Positions 43,411 through 52,145 of a stretch of 64,000 nucleotides of DNA are shown here, one piece after another. The stretch is from Allopusillimonas sp008369125. GTDB taxonomy: Bacteria > Pseudomonadota > Gammaproteobacteria > Burkholderiales > Burkholderiaceae_B. Position 1 is the stretch's first letter, and the number at the start of each line of letters is the position of its first letter. Made by a program: the position numbers and the translations under genes. The notes under the pieces are model-generated. The model was not told the DNA's origin. It worked only from the letters and a program-made list of their open reading frames with translations, and ran no database searches. The DNA lies in the NCBI RefSeq assembly GCF_008369125.1, contig NZ_VOAY01000003.1, positions 310,001-374,000 on the forward strand, read 5' to 3'.

Positions 43411-43575
43411 TTGCCAGTAATCCTACTTCTTCCAATCGCAGCCTGTATTTGCGCGTTTTTTGCTTTTCGCGCTGCAAAACGCGCTCGAGTGGCATGGATA
43501 GCGGCTGCCGTCGCACTGCTGCTGCTTTGGGGGTGGTACTTCTTGGCGCTGCTAAACATGAGCTTGCCGGACTGA
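43411..43575 (+). CDS. 54-residue two-helix membrane protein with TTG start
   Basis: A TTG at 43411, 10 bases after CCGGAG, opens a 54-codon frame encoding two hydrophobic helices (VILLLPIAACICAFFAF and AWIAAAVALLLLWGWYFLAL) separated by the basic hinge RAAKRARV. Such a hairpin with a positive loop fits a small inner-membrane protein with both ends outside. It is short and begins with a non-ATG codon, so automated callers could miss it. I do not recognise a family. It is divergent from the flavoprotein gene. Confidence 0.6.
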   Translation: MPVILLLPIAACICAFFAFRAAKRARVAWIAAAVALLLLWGWYFLALLNMSLPD

Positions 43576-43710
43576 CTCACACACATTCGAAATAGCACCG
43601 TACTATTTAGCGCGTGCCAATCAGACAGCGAGCCCGCTCAACAATGGTTGGCTCGAGGCGTTTTCCGCCCCCAAGGTAGCCGCCGGGCATAGGCTTTTTT
43701 TAGGATAGAC

Positions 43711-44601
43711 ATGAGCATTCATTCGAGTTTTGCGGGCGTTTTCCCCTATCTGGCTTCTCCGATAAAGGAAAACGGTGAAGTTGATACCGAGGTCCTTCAT
43801 CGCTTATGCGTTGACCTCATTGGCCATGGCGTGCACGGATTGACGCCGCTAGGATCAACAGGTGAGTTTGCGTATCTAAACCCCGATCAAAAGCGCGTCA
43901 TTGTTGAAACCACTGTTGCAGCCAGCGCAGGCCGCGTACCTGTCGTGGCTGGCGTTGCTGCCACGACGACTGCAGATGCTGTGCGTCAGGCAAAAGAATA
44001 TGAGCGCATGGGGTGTGACGGCATTCTTGCCATGCTGGAGGCCTATTTTCCTATAGACCAGGAGGGTGTATTTGATTATTTCAGGCAAATTGCCAATGCG
44101 GTAGATCTGCCCATCGTCATCTATACCAACCCCAATTTTCAGCGATCTGATCTGACTGCAGGCGTTATTGAGCGCCTGAGCCATATACCGAACATTCGCT
44201 ATCTGAAGGATGCTTCCACGAATACAGGCCGGCTGTTGACCATCATGAACCTGGTTGAAGACCGCATGCGCATTTTTGCAGCGTCATCCCACGTGACGAC
44301 CGCCGTCATGCTGCTGGGCGGCGCGGGCTGGATGGCTGGCCCGGCATGCATCGTACCCAGGCAAAGTGTTCAGCTGTATGAATTGTGTCGCGACGAGCGC
44401 TGGCAGGAAGCCATGGTGCTGCAACGCGAGTTGTGGCGGGTTAATCAGGTTTTTGCGGATTATCGGCTGGCAGCCTGCATTAAGGGCGCACTGCAGATGC
44501 AGGGTTACGACATGGGTGTGCCGCTGCATCCGCAGGCACCGTTGTCAGATGAAGGCGCGCGCGCTGTTCGTGAGGCTTTGGTGTCGGTGGGGGCTTTGTG
44601 A
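43711..44601 (+). CDS. DapA-family class I lyase/aldolase
   Basis: A 296-residue TIM-barrel protein of the dihydrodipicolinate synthase/N-acetylneuraminate lyase family. The Schiff-base lysine is Lys166 (IRYLKDAS), the catalytic tyrosine is Tyr138 (VIYTNP), and the GSTGEFAYL loop binds the pyruvate carboxylate. This group contains many pyruvate-releasing aldolases and hydratases beside true DapA; the context of acyl-CoA genes speaks against lysine synthesis. The ribosome site is poor (TAGGATAGAC). It is convergent with the acyl-CoA synthetase gene. Confidence 0.92.
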   Translation: MSIHSSFAGVFPYLASPIKENGEVDTEVLHRLCVDLIGHGVHGLTPLGSTGEFAYLNPDQKRVIVETTVAASAGRVPVVAGVAATTTADAVRQAKEYERMGCDGILAMLEAYFPIDQEGVFDYFRQIANAVDLPIVIYTNPNFQRSDLTAGVIERLSHIPNIRYLKDASTNTGRLLTIMNLVEDRMRIFAASSHVTTAVMLLGGAGWMAGPACIVPRQSVQLYELCRDERWQEAMVLQRELWRVNQVFADYRLAACIKGALQMQGYDMGVPLHPQAPLSDEGARAVREALVSVGAL

Positions 44602-44671
44602 TCCAAGGAAAGCGCGAGCCACGTAATAGTGCGGCTCACATCTGACTCACGACTGCACGACACAGAGCCCG

Positions 44672-46795
44672 TCAGTTTAAAACACCCAAGTCAGACTCTT
44701 CCAGCTTTTGTACTTCTCCTAATTCGAGTACGGCGTCCACTGCCCAGGCCCCTGTCGGCGTCGCGATCACGGGGTTAAGATCCACAGACCTAAGCCGTGA
44801 CCCAGCTTGGGCGGCAAAGACGGATAGCCTTGACAGCATTTTTGCCAATGCATTGAGATCAACGGCGCTACTGCCACGAACGCCTTCCAACAGGGGCAAG
44901 CTCCGTATAGACCTAATAACCTCGTGCGCCTCACTGACACCAAAGGGACAACGGCGCAGAACGACGTCCTTGAATACCTCGACGTGCACGCCACCAAGCC
45001 CGAATAAGGCCATGGAGCCAAAGATGGGGTCATTCTGAATACCCATGATGCACTCCACACCCTGCCCGATCTGCTGGGACACCAAAACACCATCTATTCG
45101 CGCATCCGGTACTGCCGTTCTTGCACGAGTAAGCAGCGTTTCATAACCACTAGAGACCTCTTCGACGGAACTCACATTAAGCAACACGCCGCCAATCTCG
45201 GTTTTATGCAGGATATCGGACGAGAGAACCTTCATGACAACGGGATAGCCAATTTGTGCGGCGGCGTCTATGGCTTGCGCGACGCTTGTGCACGCATAGT
45301 CTCGCGTAACGCTTATGCCCGCCTCGGCCAGCACACGCTTGCTCATTGCCTCGTTTTGGGTTTGCTCGGGCAAAAAGAAGTGAGGAAGATCATGGGGTAG
45401 AGATGATTCGCCAGCCGCAAATGACCGGCCTAGTCTACCCATTGCACCAAGTGCACGTACTGCACGCCCTGGGTCGTCGAAAACTAGAAAGCCGTCTTCT
45501 TCGTACCCAGCGATGACATCATCTGATGCCAGGACCGACAATATATAGAGTACGTCGGGTCGTGCGTTACGAATTCGGCGAAGCTCAGTGCGCAGACCGG
45601 GCACAATCGACGCTACGCCCCCAGCATGGCTAAAGAATATCAGCAGCGCACTGTAGAGATCGGTTTGCACCATTTCAATACCGAAATTACCCGTTAGCGT
45701 CATTTCATTCAGGGCTTGCGCCGTGCAATCAACAGGATTTCGTGTCGACGCAAACGGTAACATGGCTTGCATTCGGGCACGGGCATCAGAGGGGACTTCA
45801 GGTAGCGCGACACCGTACTGCTCTGCATCATCCGAAATAATAATGCCGGCGCCGCCGCTAACCGTTAGCACCCCCAACGTGCTTTCCTGGGGATAAATGC
45901 CCCGCGTTGCCACTTTCGCTATGTCCAGGGCCTCTTGCGCGCCGTTGACTCGAATTACGCCAAATTCGCGCAATATTGCATCTATTACCGCATCGTCACC
46001 CGCCAAAGCCGCCGTGTGTGACTTCGCAGCTTGCTTGCCCAGCGCAGATCGGCCTGCTTTAAGCATAATTACAGGCTTTCGGGCGGCTTTAGCCAACTGC
46101 AAGGCGGAAATAAGCTCAGGGCCGTTACGCACACCTTCGATGTAGCTGATGATTATGTCTATGCCATCATTTTCGGCCATCCAGCCGATCACCTCGGCCA
46201 CCGTGATATCAACCTCATTGCCAGTCGCAACAAAAGTGGATATTCCAACACCCTGTCCACGAGCAGCACAAAGCATATGGGCTCCATAGGCACCAGACTG
46301 CGTGGCGATTCCTATGCGGCCCGGAAGAGGCCAACCCGTCTCAAGAGTGGCCGTGAACGTGCCCCAAAAATTATTCTCCGCATTGAACACGCCAAGGCTA
46401 TTTGGACCCAGAACACGCATGGAGCCAGCAACGCGCGCTATCTGCTGCTGCAGAAACTCCCCTTCCTGCCCGGTTTCTGCGAAGCCCGAGCTGAAAATTA
46501 CAGCATTCTTGACACCAATGGATTCAAGCTCCTTGAGCGCGGCAGGGACTTGATCAGCCGCCAGAGCCAGAATTGCCACGTCGGGGCATGCTGGCAACAA
46601 CGACACGTCAGCATAAGCTCGCAGACCCTGGATCGTCTCACGCTTCGGATTGATGGGGTAGATGTCTCCGGCGAAACGCCGCTCGAGCATGTACTTCAGG
46701 GCTCGGCCGCCTATTCGATGCGGATCGTTCGATGCACCAATAATGGCCACGGATTTGGGTGCTATGAGTGAAGATAAGGAAGAGAAATTTTTCAT
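44672..46795 (-). CDS. NDP-forming acyl-CoA synthetase (acetate-CoA ligase family)
   Basis: A 707-residue protein with the fused layout of ADP-forming acyl-CoA synthetases: CoA-binding domain (SVAIIGASNDPHRIGGRALKY), succinyl-CoA-ligase-like domains with the phosphohistidine in KSHTAALAGDD near residue 260, and a C-terminal ATP-grasp domain (from about 480; YPVVMKVLSSDILHKTEIGG). It activates a carboxylic acid to its CoA ester. It is the third gene after the DUF35 and thiolase-like genes, so it likely activates the substrate of that pathway. Confidence 0.94.
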   Translation of the reverse strand: MKNFSSLSSLIAPKSVAIIGASNDPHRIGGRALKYMLERRFAGDIYPINPKRETIQGLRAYADVSLLPACPDVAILALAADQVPAALKELESIGVKNAVIFSSGFAETGQEGEFLQQQIARVAGSMRVLGPNSLGVFNAENNFWGTFTATLETGWPLPGRIGIATQSGAYGAHMLCAARGQGVGISTFVATGNEVDITVAEVIGWMAENDGIDIIISYIEGVRNGPELISALQLAKAARKPVIMLKAGRSALGKQAAKSHTAALAGDDAVIDAILREFGVIRVNGAQEALDIAKVATRGIYPQESTLGVLTVSGGAGIIISDDAEQYGVALPEVPSDARARMQAMLPFASTRNPVDCTAQALNEMTLTGNFGIEMVQTDLYSALLIFFSHAGGVASIVPGLRTELRRIRNARPDVLYILSVLASDDVIAGYEEDGFLVFDDPGRAVRALGAMGRLGRSFAAGESSLPHDLPHFFLPEQTQNEAMSKRVLAEAGISVTRDYACTSVAQAIDAAAQIGYPVVMKVLSSDILHKTEIGGVLLNVSSVEEVSSGYETLLTRARTAVPDARIDGVLVSQQIGQGVECIMGIQNDPIFGSMALFGLGGVHVEVFKDVVLRRCPFGVSEAHEVIRSIRSLPLLEGVRGSSAVDLNALAKMLSRLSVFAAQAGSRLRSVDLNPVIATPTGAWAVDAVLELGEVQKLEESDLGVLN

Positions 46796-46833
46796 GGAGA
46801 GCGCTTAATCTTGGTTAATGTTGAGGCTGCCTT

Positions 46834-47985
46834 CTACAGCGTACTGGCGGTCCCGAACAGCGTGCTTACCTGACTGGAAAGCACACCACCATTTCCATGA
46901 CATAGCGCTATTTCGGGCTCTTTCAGTTGCCGCTCCCCAGCATCCCCGCGTAACTGTCTGACAGCTTCAATGATTAGAAACAGCCCGTACATGCCCGGAT
47001 GCATACATGAAAGACCACCTCCGTTGGTGTTTACTGCCAGCCTGCCGCCAGGCGCCAAAGCACCATCCTGCACAAACCGTCCACCCTCACCTTTGGGGCA
47101 GAAACCTAAATCCTCAAGAAACAAGATCGTATTGATCGTGAACGCGTCGTACAGCATCAGAAGATCGACATCCGTCTGTGACACGCCTGCCATTTCGAAC
47201 GCGCGCGGCCCACTTTCTGTCGCTGCAGTTACGGTGAGATTGGGCATTTCTGAAATAGACCGATGCCATTGCGCCATGCCACCACCCAAGAAATAGACAG
47301 GTGGCTGCTTGAGGTCTTTGGCACGATCTGATCGGACCATGACGATGGCACCTCCACCATCGGTGACCAGGCAGCAATCCAGAACCGACAACGGATCCGA
47401 CACCAGCCTTGCCGACAGAACGTCATCCAGGCTCAAAGGGCCCCGTGCATATGCTTCAGGGTTAAGATTAGCCCAAGCTCGAGCAGCAACCGCTACCTCG
47501 GCCAGCATTTCCCGAGTGGTGCCATATTCATACATGTGGCGAGCAGCGGCCATGGCGTAACCGTTTATGGGCATGCGAAAGCGATAAGGCTCTTCTTGCC
47601 ACTGTTTTTCCGCCATTGAAACCAAGCGCCCACCGGCACTGCGCTGATTCGACCCATAACAGATCAACGCGGCATTACAAAGCCCAGCTTCCAGAGCCAG
47701 GGCCGCTTCAATCACATGCATTTCAAAGCTGGATCCGCCCACGTTAGCGCCACCCACAAAAGTCGGTTTTAGCCCCAGATATTCGCAAACTGACAAGGTA
47801 GGGAAAGCATGCGCAGAGCTGGCCGAGAACACGGCATCAATGTCTTGAATGTTAAGACCTGCATCACTTATGGCTCGTAGTGCCGCGCCGCCCAAGTTCT
47901 CCATTGCACTGAAACCGGGCACACTCCCCACATTGAAGCTGCCGATACCGGCGATCGCGACTTTTCCTCTGAGTGTACGGGTCAT
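46834..47985 (-). CDS. Thiolase-like protein lacking the usual nucleophilic cysteine (Ltp2/SCP2 aldolase-like)
   Basis: A 383-residue thiolase-fold protein of the SCP-x/Ltp2 branch. At the position where thiolases have a cysteine (SCASG/GACASG) it has GANVGGSSFEMHVIEA, while the C-terminal NTNGGGLSCMHPGMYGLFLI and ALCHGNGG regions are kept. Relatives without the cysteine that pair with a DUF35 protein act as CoA-ester retro-aldolases (the Ltp2/ChsH2 type in steroid side-chain degradation). The DUF35 gene upstream shares one base with it, so the pair is coupled. Aldolase is my preferred assignment; thiolase activity is unlikely. Confidence 0.85.
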   Translation of the reverse strand: MTRTLRGKVAIAGIGSFNVGSVPGFSAMENLGGAALRAISDAGLNIQDIDAVFSASSAHAFPTLSVCEYLGLKPTFVGGANVGGSSFEMHVIEAALALEAGLCNAALICYGSNQRSAGGRLVSMAEKQWQEEPYRFRMPINGYAMAAARHMYEYGTTREMLAEVAVAARAWANLNPEAYARGPLSLDDVLSARLVSDPLSVLDCCLVTDGGGAIVMVRSDRAKDLKQPPVYFLGGGMAQWHRSISEMPNLTVTAATESGPRAFEMAGVSQTDVDLLMLYDAFTINTILFLEDLGFCPKGEGGRFVQDGALAPGGRLAVNTNGGGLSCMHPGMYGLFLIIEAVRQLRGDAGERQLKEPEIALCHGNGGVLSSQVSTLFGTASTL

Positions 47986-48359
47986 TATTCTGCTCCCTGC
48001 AAGGGTGTGAAGACGACTGCCGGAGCATCGTTGATATCAACAATACTTGCCTGGACGGGCGTGCCGATCGGCACGGTTTCCTGACCCACTATGAGCGACA
48101 TCATGCGCACACCTTCTTCCAGATCGATCAGTGCTACGTTGTAGGTTTCGGTTTTACCTCTGTTGACGGTGATGGAATAAACCGTACCGCGGCCTGATGC
48201 CTCGACCCAGTCAAGGTCGGTCTCACCCGTGGACGGGATCACAAGGCGCGGATAGAAAACGTACTTTCCGGTAGCTCGCGATCTTTGGATCATGAATTTT
48301 CCTTGCTGTAGGTAAGACTTGAACTGCGCTTCAGGGCCCATAACTGGCTGCTGGTTCAT
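47985..48359 (-). CDS. DUF35 OB-fold protein without zinc cysteines
   Basis: A 124-residue DUF35 protein: rubredoxin-like N-terminal segment (FMIQRSRATGKYVFYPR) and an OB-fold acyl-CoA-binding part (WVEASGRGTVYSITVNRGK, YNVALIDLEEGVRMMSLIVG, VVFTPLQ). The family normally has a zinc ribbon CxxC...CxxC before the OB fold; here those cysteines are absent. It should form a complex with the downstream thiolase-like protein. It opens the - strand operon; the operator palindrome at 48396 lies 37 bases upstream of its ATG. Confidence 0.92.
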   Translation of the reverse strand: MNQQPVMGPEAQFKSYLQQGKFMIQRSRATGKYVFYPRLVIPSTGETDLDWVEASGRGTVYSITVNRGKTETYNVALIDLEEGVRMMSLIVGQETVPIGTPVQASIVDINDAPAVVFTPLQGAE

Positions 48360-48395
48360 CAGATGTTTCCTCTACTCTAGTAATTCAATATCTCT

Positions 48396-48412
48396 GTTCC
48401 GTCTTACGAAAC
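48396..48412. promoter_or_regulatory. Palindrome 1 (GTTCCGT-N3-ACGaAAC) of the acyl-CoA locus
   Basis: GTTCCGTCTTACGAAAC, a seven-base inverted repeat with one mismatch and a three-base centre, lies 37 bases upstream of the DUF35 start. It matches the palindrome at 48532 in all but two positions, implying one regulator acts at both divergent promoters. Between the two, ATATG-ATTG-CATAT at 48454-48467 is a further small repeat. Confidence 0.65.
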
Positions 48413-48531
48413 ATAATTCCATATGTTTTCAATCTAATTTCATAAATTTAATTATATGATTGCATATCACCGTATATCATCGATAATACTGTATCAGAGT
48501 AAGTGATACTTGCTTATTTAAATACCTGTAA

Positions 48532-48548
48532 GTTCCGTCATACGGAAC
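48532..48548. promoter_or_regulatory. Palindrome 2 (GTTCCGT-N3-ACGGAAC) of the acyl-CoA locus
   Basis: GTTCCGTCATACGGAAC is a perfect seven-base inverted repeat upstream of the acyl-CoA dehydrogenase operon. The size and G-T-T-C-C ends fit an IclR-type operator; the IclR gene at 52146 is the nearest candidate regulator. The rest of 48360-48694 is AT-rich and holds no supported gene. Confidence 0.68.
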
Positions 48549-48694
48549 AATATACACATTTCTAAGATTTAACAGGGGACGAAGCCTCCTGCATGCCACA
48601 CCCCAAGCGCAAACGGCAAAAGGTTCGTGCGTCTTATAGCGCAGAGACATGCAGCAATCTCTCCAGAAGATCAACTCAACAAGGAACAACGAGT

Positions 48695-49744
48695 ATGTCG
48701 TCTCTCGATACTGAGCTAGATGAAACCGAAGATCTGATTCGGATGATTGATGAAAGCGCGGCACATGTACTGAAAGACGATCTCCTTCGTGCACGCAAGC
48801 AGCGGTTCACCACTCCGGGGTTTGAAAGAGCAAAATGGCTCGAATTTTCTGAACTCGGTTGGCTCACTCTGTGTATCGATGAGCAAAAGGGAGGGCTGGG
48901 GCTGGGTATGCGTGAGCTCTGCACTCTGGCACATAGACTTGGTCAGCAGCTGACACCCGAGCCGATATTGGCTTCAGCCTTGATTGCCGACGTTCTGCCA
49001 GAAGCACATCAGCGAGACCTGTTGGAATGCAAGCAGATCATCCTGCCTGCGTTCGTAACCTACGGGCGACCCATGCCTGTCTTTAACAACGGCAAGATAA
49101 CCGGGTATATCGACTGCATTCCCTATGCACTGGGTGCCGATGCCTTTCTCGTTCAGGCCGAGGGTGGCGCCGCCCTGGTTCGACCTGGCGAAGCGGGTGT
49201 ATCGCTGATTGAACACAAGACTCATGACGGCGGGCATTTCTGCAGCTTGCGGCTCGAAAAGGTGCCGGCGCAGTGGCTATCGAGCGACATGACAACTATT
49301 CGGGAACAAGCCACGCTGGTTGTTGGTGCTTATCTGTCTGGCCTGTCTGAAAGAGCTTTCCAGATCACGCAAGATTTTATCAAGGAGCGTGTGCAGTTCG
49401 ATAAACCAATTGGCTCCTTCCAAGTCGTGCAGCATCGCATGGTTGACCTGTTTCTCGAACTGAAACTGGGGCGTGCTGCACTAGGTGCAGCAGCCAACGG
49501 CTTTGCCGATGGCCTACGAAGCAGCGCATTGGAGCTTACAGTGTCATTGGCCAAGGCGCGTCTGAGCAGAGCCAGCAGCGTGATCACGCGAGAGGCTATT
49601 CAGCTTCATGGCGGCATAGGCTATACGGACGAAGCCGACATTGGCCTGTACCTGCGGAAAAGCATGACTATGTCCGGTACGTTTGGCACGGAATCATTTC
49701 ACCGGAACCGTGCATTTTCACTGATGGGAGCCAATCATGGCTGA
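48695..49744 (+). CDS. Acyl-CoA dehydrogenase, probable non-catalytic-type partner subunit
   Basis: A 349-residue acyl-CoA dehydrogenase family protein, started at ATG 48695 behind AAGGA (an earlier ATG at 48593 would add a basic leader). The C-terminal flavin/substrate part keeps RVQFDKPIGSFQVVQHRMVD and REAIQLHGGIGYTDE, but the terminal IYxGSxEI segment that holds the catalytic glutamate in many relatives is replaced by SGTFGTESFHRNR. It overlaps the next acyl-CoA dehydrogenase gene by eight bases. Such paired, unequal subunits form heteromeric enzymes in steroid and branched-acid degradation. Confidence 0.9.
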   Translation: MSSLDTELDETEDLIRMIDESAAHVLKDDLLRARKQRFTTPGFERAKWLEFSELGWLTLCIDEQKGGLGLGMRELCTLAHRLGQQLTPEPILASALIADVLPEAHQRDLLECKQIILPAFVTYGRPMPVFNNGKITGYIDCIPYALGADAFLVQAEGGAALVRPGEAGVSLIEHKTHDGGHFCSLRLEKVPAQWLSSDMTTIREQATLVVGAYLSGLSERAFQITQDFIKERVQFDKPIGSFQVVQHRMVDLFLELKLGRAALGAAANGFADGLRSSALELTVSLAKARLSRASSVITREAIQLHGGIGYTDEADIGLYLRKSMTMSGTFGTESFHRNRAFSLMGANHG

Positions 49745-50891
49745 TACACAAGACATGAACACACTGGATAACGCCGAATTCCGCTCCATGTTGAGAAGCT
49801 GGATCGAAGCCAACTACCCCCCTGAGATCCGCTCACCTGCCAAACGCCTGCATTTACGGGATAACTGGCCTTGGTACAAAGCCCTTTCAGAAAAAGGCTG
49901 GCTGTGCCCAGGCTGGCCACGTGAACACGGTGGCATGGGGCTATCGGCTGAAAAGCAGGTCATTATGACCGAGGAGTTCGAACGGCACGGTTGCGCACGC
50001 CTGAATGACCATGGTGCCACCATGCTGGGGCCACTGCTAATTCGTTATGGCACCCCATCGCAACAACAGCACTTCTTGCCGAAAATTATCTCCGGCGAAC
50101 ACATCTGGTGCCAGGGCTATAGCGAGCCAGGTGCCGGGTCAGACTTGGCATCACTTCGCACAAAGGCTGATCGAGACGGTGATCAATGGGTTGTCAACGG
50201 CCAGAAAATCTGGACCACCATGGCCAATGACGCGAACTGGATATTCCTACTTGTACGCACGGCTTCTACGGCGCGAAAACAGGACGGCATCAGTTTTTTA
50301 CTGGTGCCCATGGACAGCCCGGGCGTTACCGTCAGACCCATACTGAACCTGGAAATGCACGATGAATTCTGCGAAGTTTTTTTCGATAATGTACGGGTAC
50401 CGATCGACAACCTTGTAGGCGAAGTAAACAAAGGCTGGTCCATGGCCAAAGCACTCCTGGGCTTTGAGCGCATATTTATTGGCTCTCCTCGTCTGTCTGA
50501 TTACGCCTTTTCACGCTTGCTCGAATTAGGCCGCCTCTACAAGCTTGAGGACGATCGTGCCTTCCAGGAACGGGCCTCTCAACTATTCCTTGACCTCGAA
50601 AACCATAAGACGCTTTTTGCTGAGTATCTGGACTTGATTTCACGCGGAAAACAACTTGGGCCCGACGTGTCATTACTAAAAATCAACCAGTCTGAATTAT
50701 TTCGGCGCATCACCGAATACATGCTGGAGCTGACCGGAGAAATGGGTGGGGTAATCGAAGGGCTGGGCCATGACGGCGCGCTGAACGCTTCCGCACAATT
50801 CTTACAGGCCCGGGCAGCCACCATATATGCGGGTAGTTCTGAAATACAGCGGAATATCATTTCCAAAACAGTCCTCAACTTGCCTTCCTGA
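49737..50891 (+). CDS. Acyl-CoA dehydrogenase, probable catalytic subunit
   Basis: A 384-residue acyl-CoA dehydrogenase with the FAD/substrate motif WCQGYSEPGAGSDLASLRT near residue 125, the NGQKIWTT segment, and the C-terminal IYAGSSEIQRNIISKTVLNLP. It starts inside the 3' end of the previous gene. With its partner it should introduce a double bond into a CoA ester formed by the acyl-CoA synthetase, before hydration and the retro-aldol step of the DUF35/thiolase-like pair. Confidence 0.93.
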   Translation: MADTQDMNTLDNAEFRSMLRSWIEANYPPEIRSPAKRLHLRDNWPWYKALSEKGWLCPGWPREHGGMGLSAEKQVIMTEEFERHGCARLNDHGATMLGPLLIRYGTPSQQQHFLPKIISGEHIWCQGYSEPGAGSDLASLRTKADRDGDQWVVNGQKIWTTMANDANWIFLLVRTASTARKQDGISFLLVPMDSPGVTVRPILNLEMHDEFCEVFFDNVRVPIDNLVGEVNKGWSMAKALLGFERIFIGSPRLSDYAFSRLLELGRLYKLEDDRAFQERASQLFLDLENHKTLFAEYLDLISRGKQLGPDVSLLKINQSELFRRITEYMLELTGEMGGVIEGLGHDGALNASAQFLQARAATIYAGSSEIQRNIISKTVLNLPS

Positions 50892-51094
50892 GTAAAGAAA
50901 GCCAAACAGAACGTCCGAGAAAACACCTAGAAATAAAAACAAATGAATCAAAGAAAGTTGTGATCGTGACCGATGCCAATGGCAGTGTATGGCGCGGAAC
51001 CCCATCCAACACTTAACAACTATTTTGATGTGATCAGTGTGCCCATTGATTAATTTTCGCTACAACGTTTATCGCACTACGGAGGAGACACCAC

Positions 51095-52063
51095 ATGCGT
51101 AAATCAACCTTAATAGCAGTAGGTTTTGTTAGCATTATGAGCATCTTGGGTTCAGCCCAAGCAGAAAACTATCCTGAGCGTCCCATCAGCCTGATAATTC
51201 CGTATGCGCCAGGCGGCATTACCGATGTATCCATGCGCATGCTCGCCCAGAAGCTGGAACAGCATCTGGGCCAAACAATAGTCGTTGAAAACAGAGCAGG
51301 TGCAGCCACAACCGTAGCAAGCAACTACGTCAGCCGCCAAAAACCTGATGGCTATACGCTATATGCGGCATCAGTTTCGCTGCCTTTGAACAAATATCTG
51401 CAGAAAAGTGTGCAATATGATGCATACAAAGACTTCACTGTGCTCTCGGGCCTCGCAGACTCGCCTTTCATTCTCGAGGTCAGCTCTACGTTAGGCATAA
51501 AGACCATGGACGAGCTGGTCAAGCAAATTCGTGAGAACCCGGGCAAATACACCATAGGTGCTTCAGGTGTTGGTGCCATGAATCATATTGCAGCAGAAAC
51601 CTGGATGAAGCAGGGGAACCTGGACGCATTATTGGTGCAATACCAAGGTGGAGCTCCGGTGCGCCAAGCCATTCTGGGAGGCGACATTCATATGACTTTT
51701 GCCACACTCAACGAAGCGCTTCCATTAAAGAATGATGGCAAAGTAGAGTTTGTCGCTGTGACTACAACAGAAAGACTCAGCGCGTACCCCGATGTTCCTA
51801 CTGTTAAAGAGTCAATGGGTCTGGATAATTTCGAAGCGGTTTTCTGGACGGCACTGCTGGCGCCACAAGGGATAGATGAAGCTCGCGCAGAAAAAATCCG
51901 CACGGCCATGCGAGAGGTTGGTAAAGACGACGAGTTGCGTGCCAAGTTGAAAAACCAAGGCGTCACTTTGAACGTCACAGATGCGCAAACCACTGTAGAA
52001 CGCATGAAGGGAGCAGAGAAAACATTCGGCCCGATCATCAAGGAGTTTCAAAAAGGTCAATAA
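51095..52063 (+). CDS. Bug/TctC-type periplasmic binding protein
   Basis: A 322-residue protein with a signal peptide (cleavage near AQAENYPERP) and the Bug-family opening PISLIIPYAPGGITDVSMRML, which lines the carboxylate-binding loop. Bug proteins capture carboxylic acids; genes for the membrane partners TctA/TctB are absent here, as is common for orphan Bug genes in Alcaligenaceae. GGAGGAGA precedes the ATG. It may scavenge or sense the acid degraded by the neighbouring acyl-CoA genes. Confidence 0.94.
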   Translation: MRKSTLIAVGFVSIMSILGSAQAENYPERPISLIIPYAPGGITDVSMRMLAQKLEQHLGQTIVVENRAGAATTVASNYVSRQKPDGYTLYAASVSLPLNKYLQKSVQYDAYKDFTVLSGLADSPFILEVSSTLGIKTMDELVKQIRENPGKYTIGASGVGAMNHIAAETWMKQGNLDALLVQYQGGAPVRQAILGGDIHMTFATLNEALPLKNDGKVEFVAVTTTERLSAYPDVPTVKESMGLDNFEAVFWTALLAPQGIDEARAEKIRTAMREVGKDDELRAKLKNQGVTLNVTDAQTTVERMKGAEKTFGPIIKEFQKGQ

Positions 52064-52090
52064 ACTCGCGGCACACGATCTTTACGTACA

Positions 52091-52135
52091 TAAACAGGGC
52101 GAAATCGAGCACTTCGATCCGCTCTGTTTATTTAT
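52091..52135. terminator. Bidirectional terminator between the Bug and IclR genes
   Basis: TAAACAG at 52091-52097 pairs with CTGTTTA at 52124-52130, with an inner ATCGA/TCGAT stem. It is followed by TTTATTT on the + strand, and the - strand exit is also AT-rich. It can serve both convergent genes. Confidence 0.6.
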
Positions 52136-52145
52136 TTGGCTGTTC

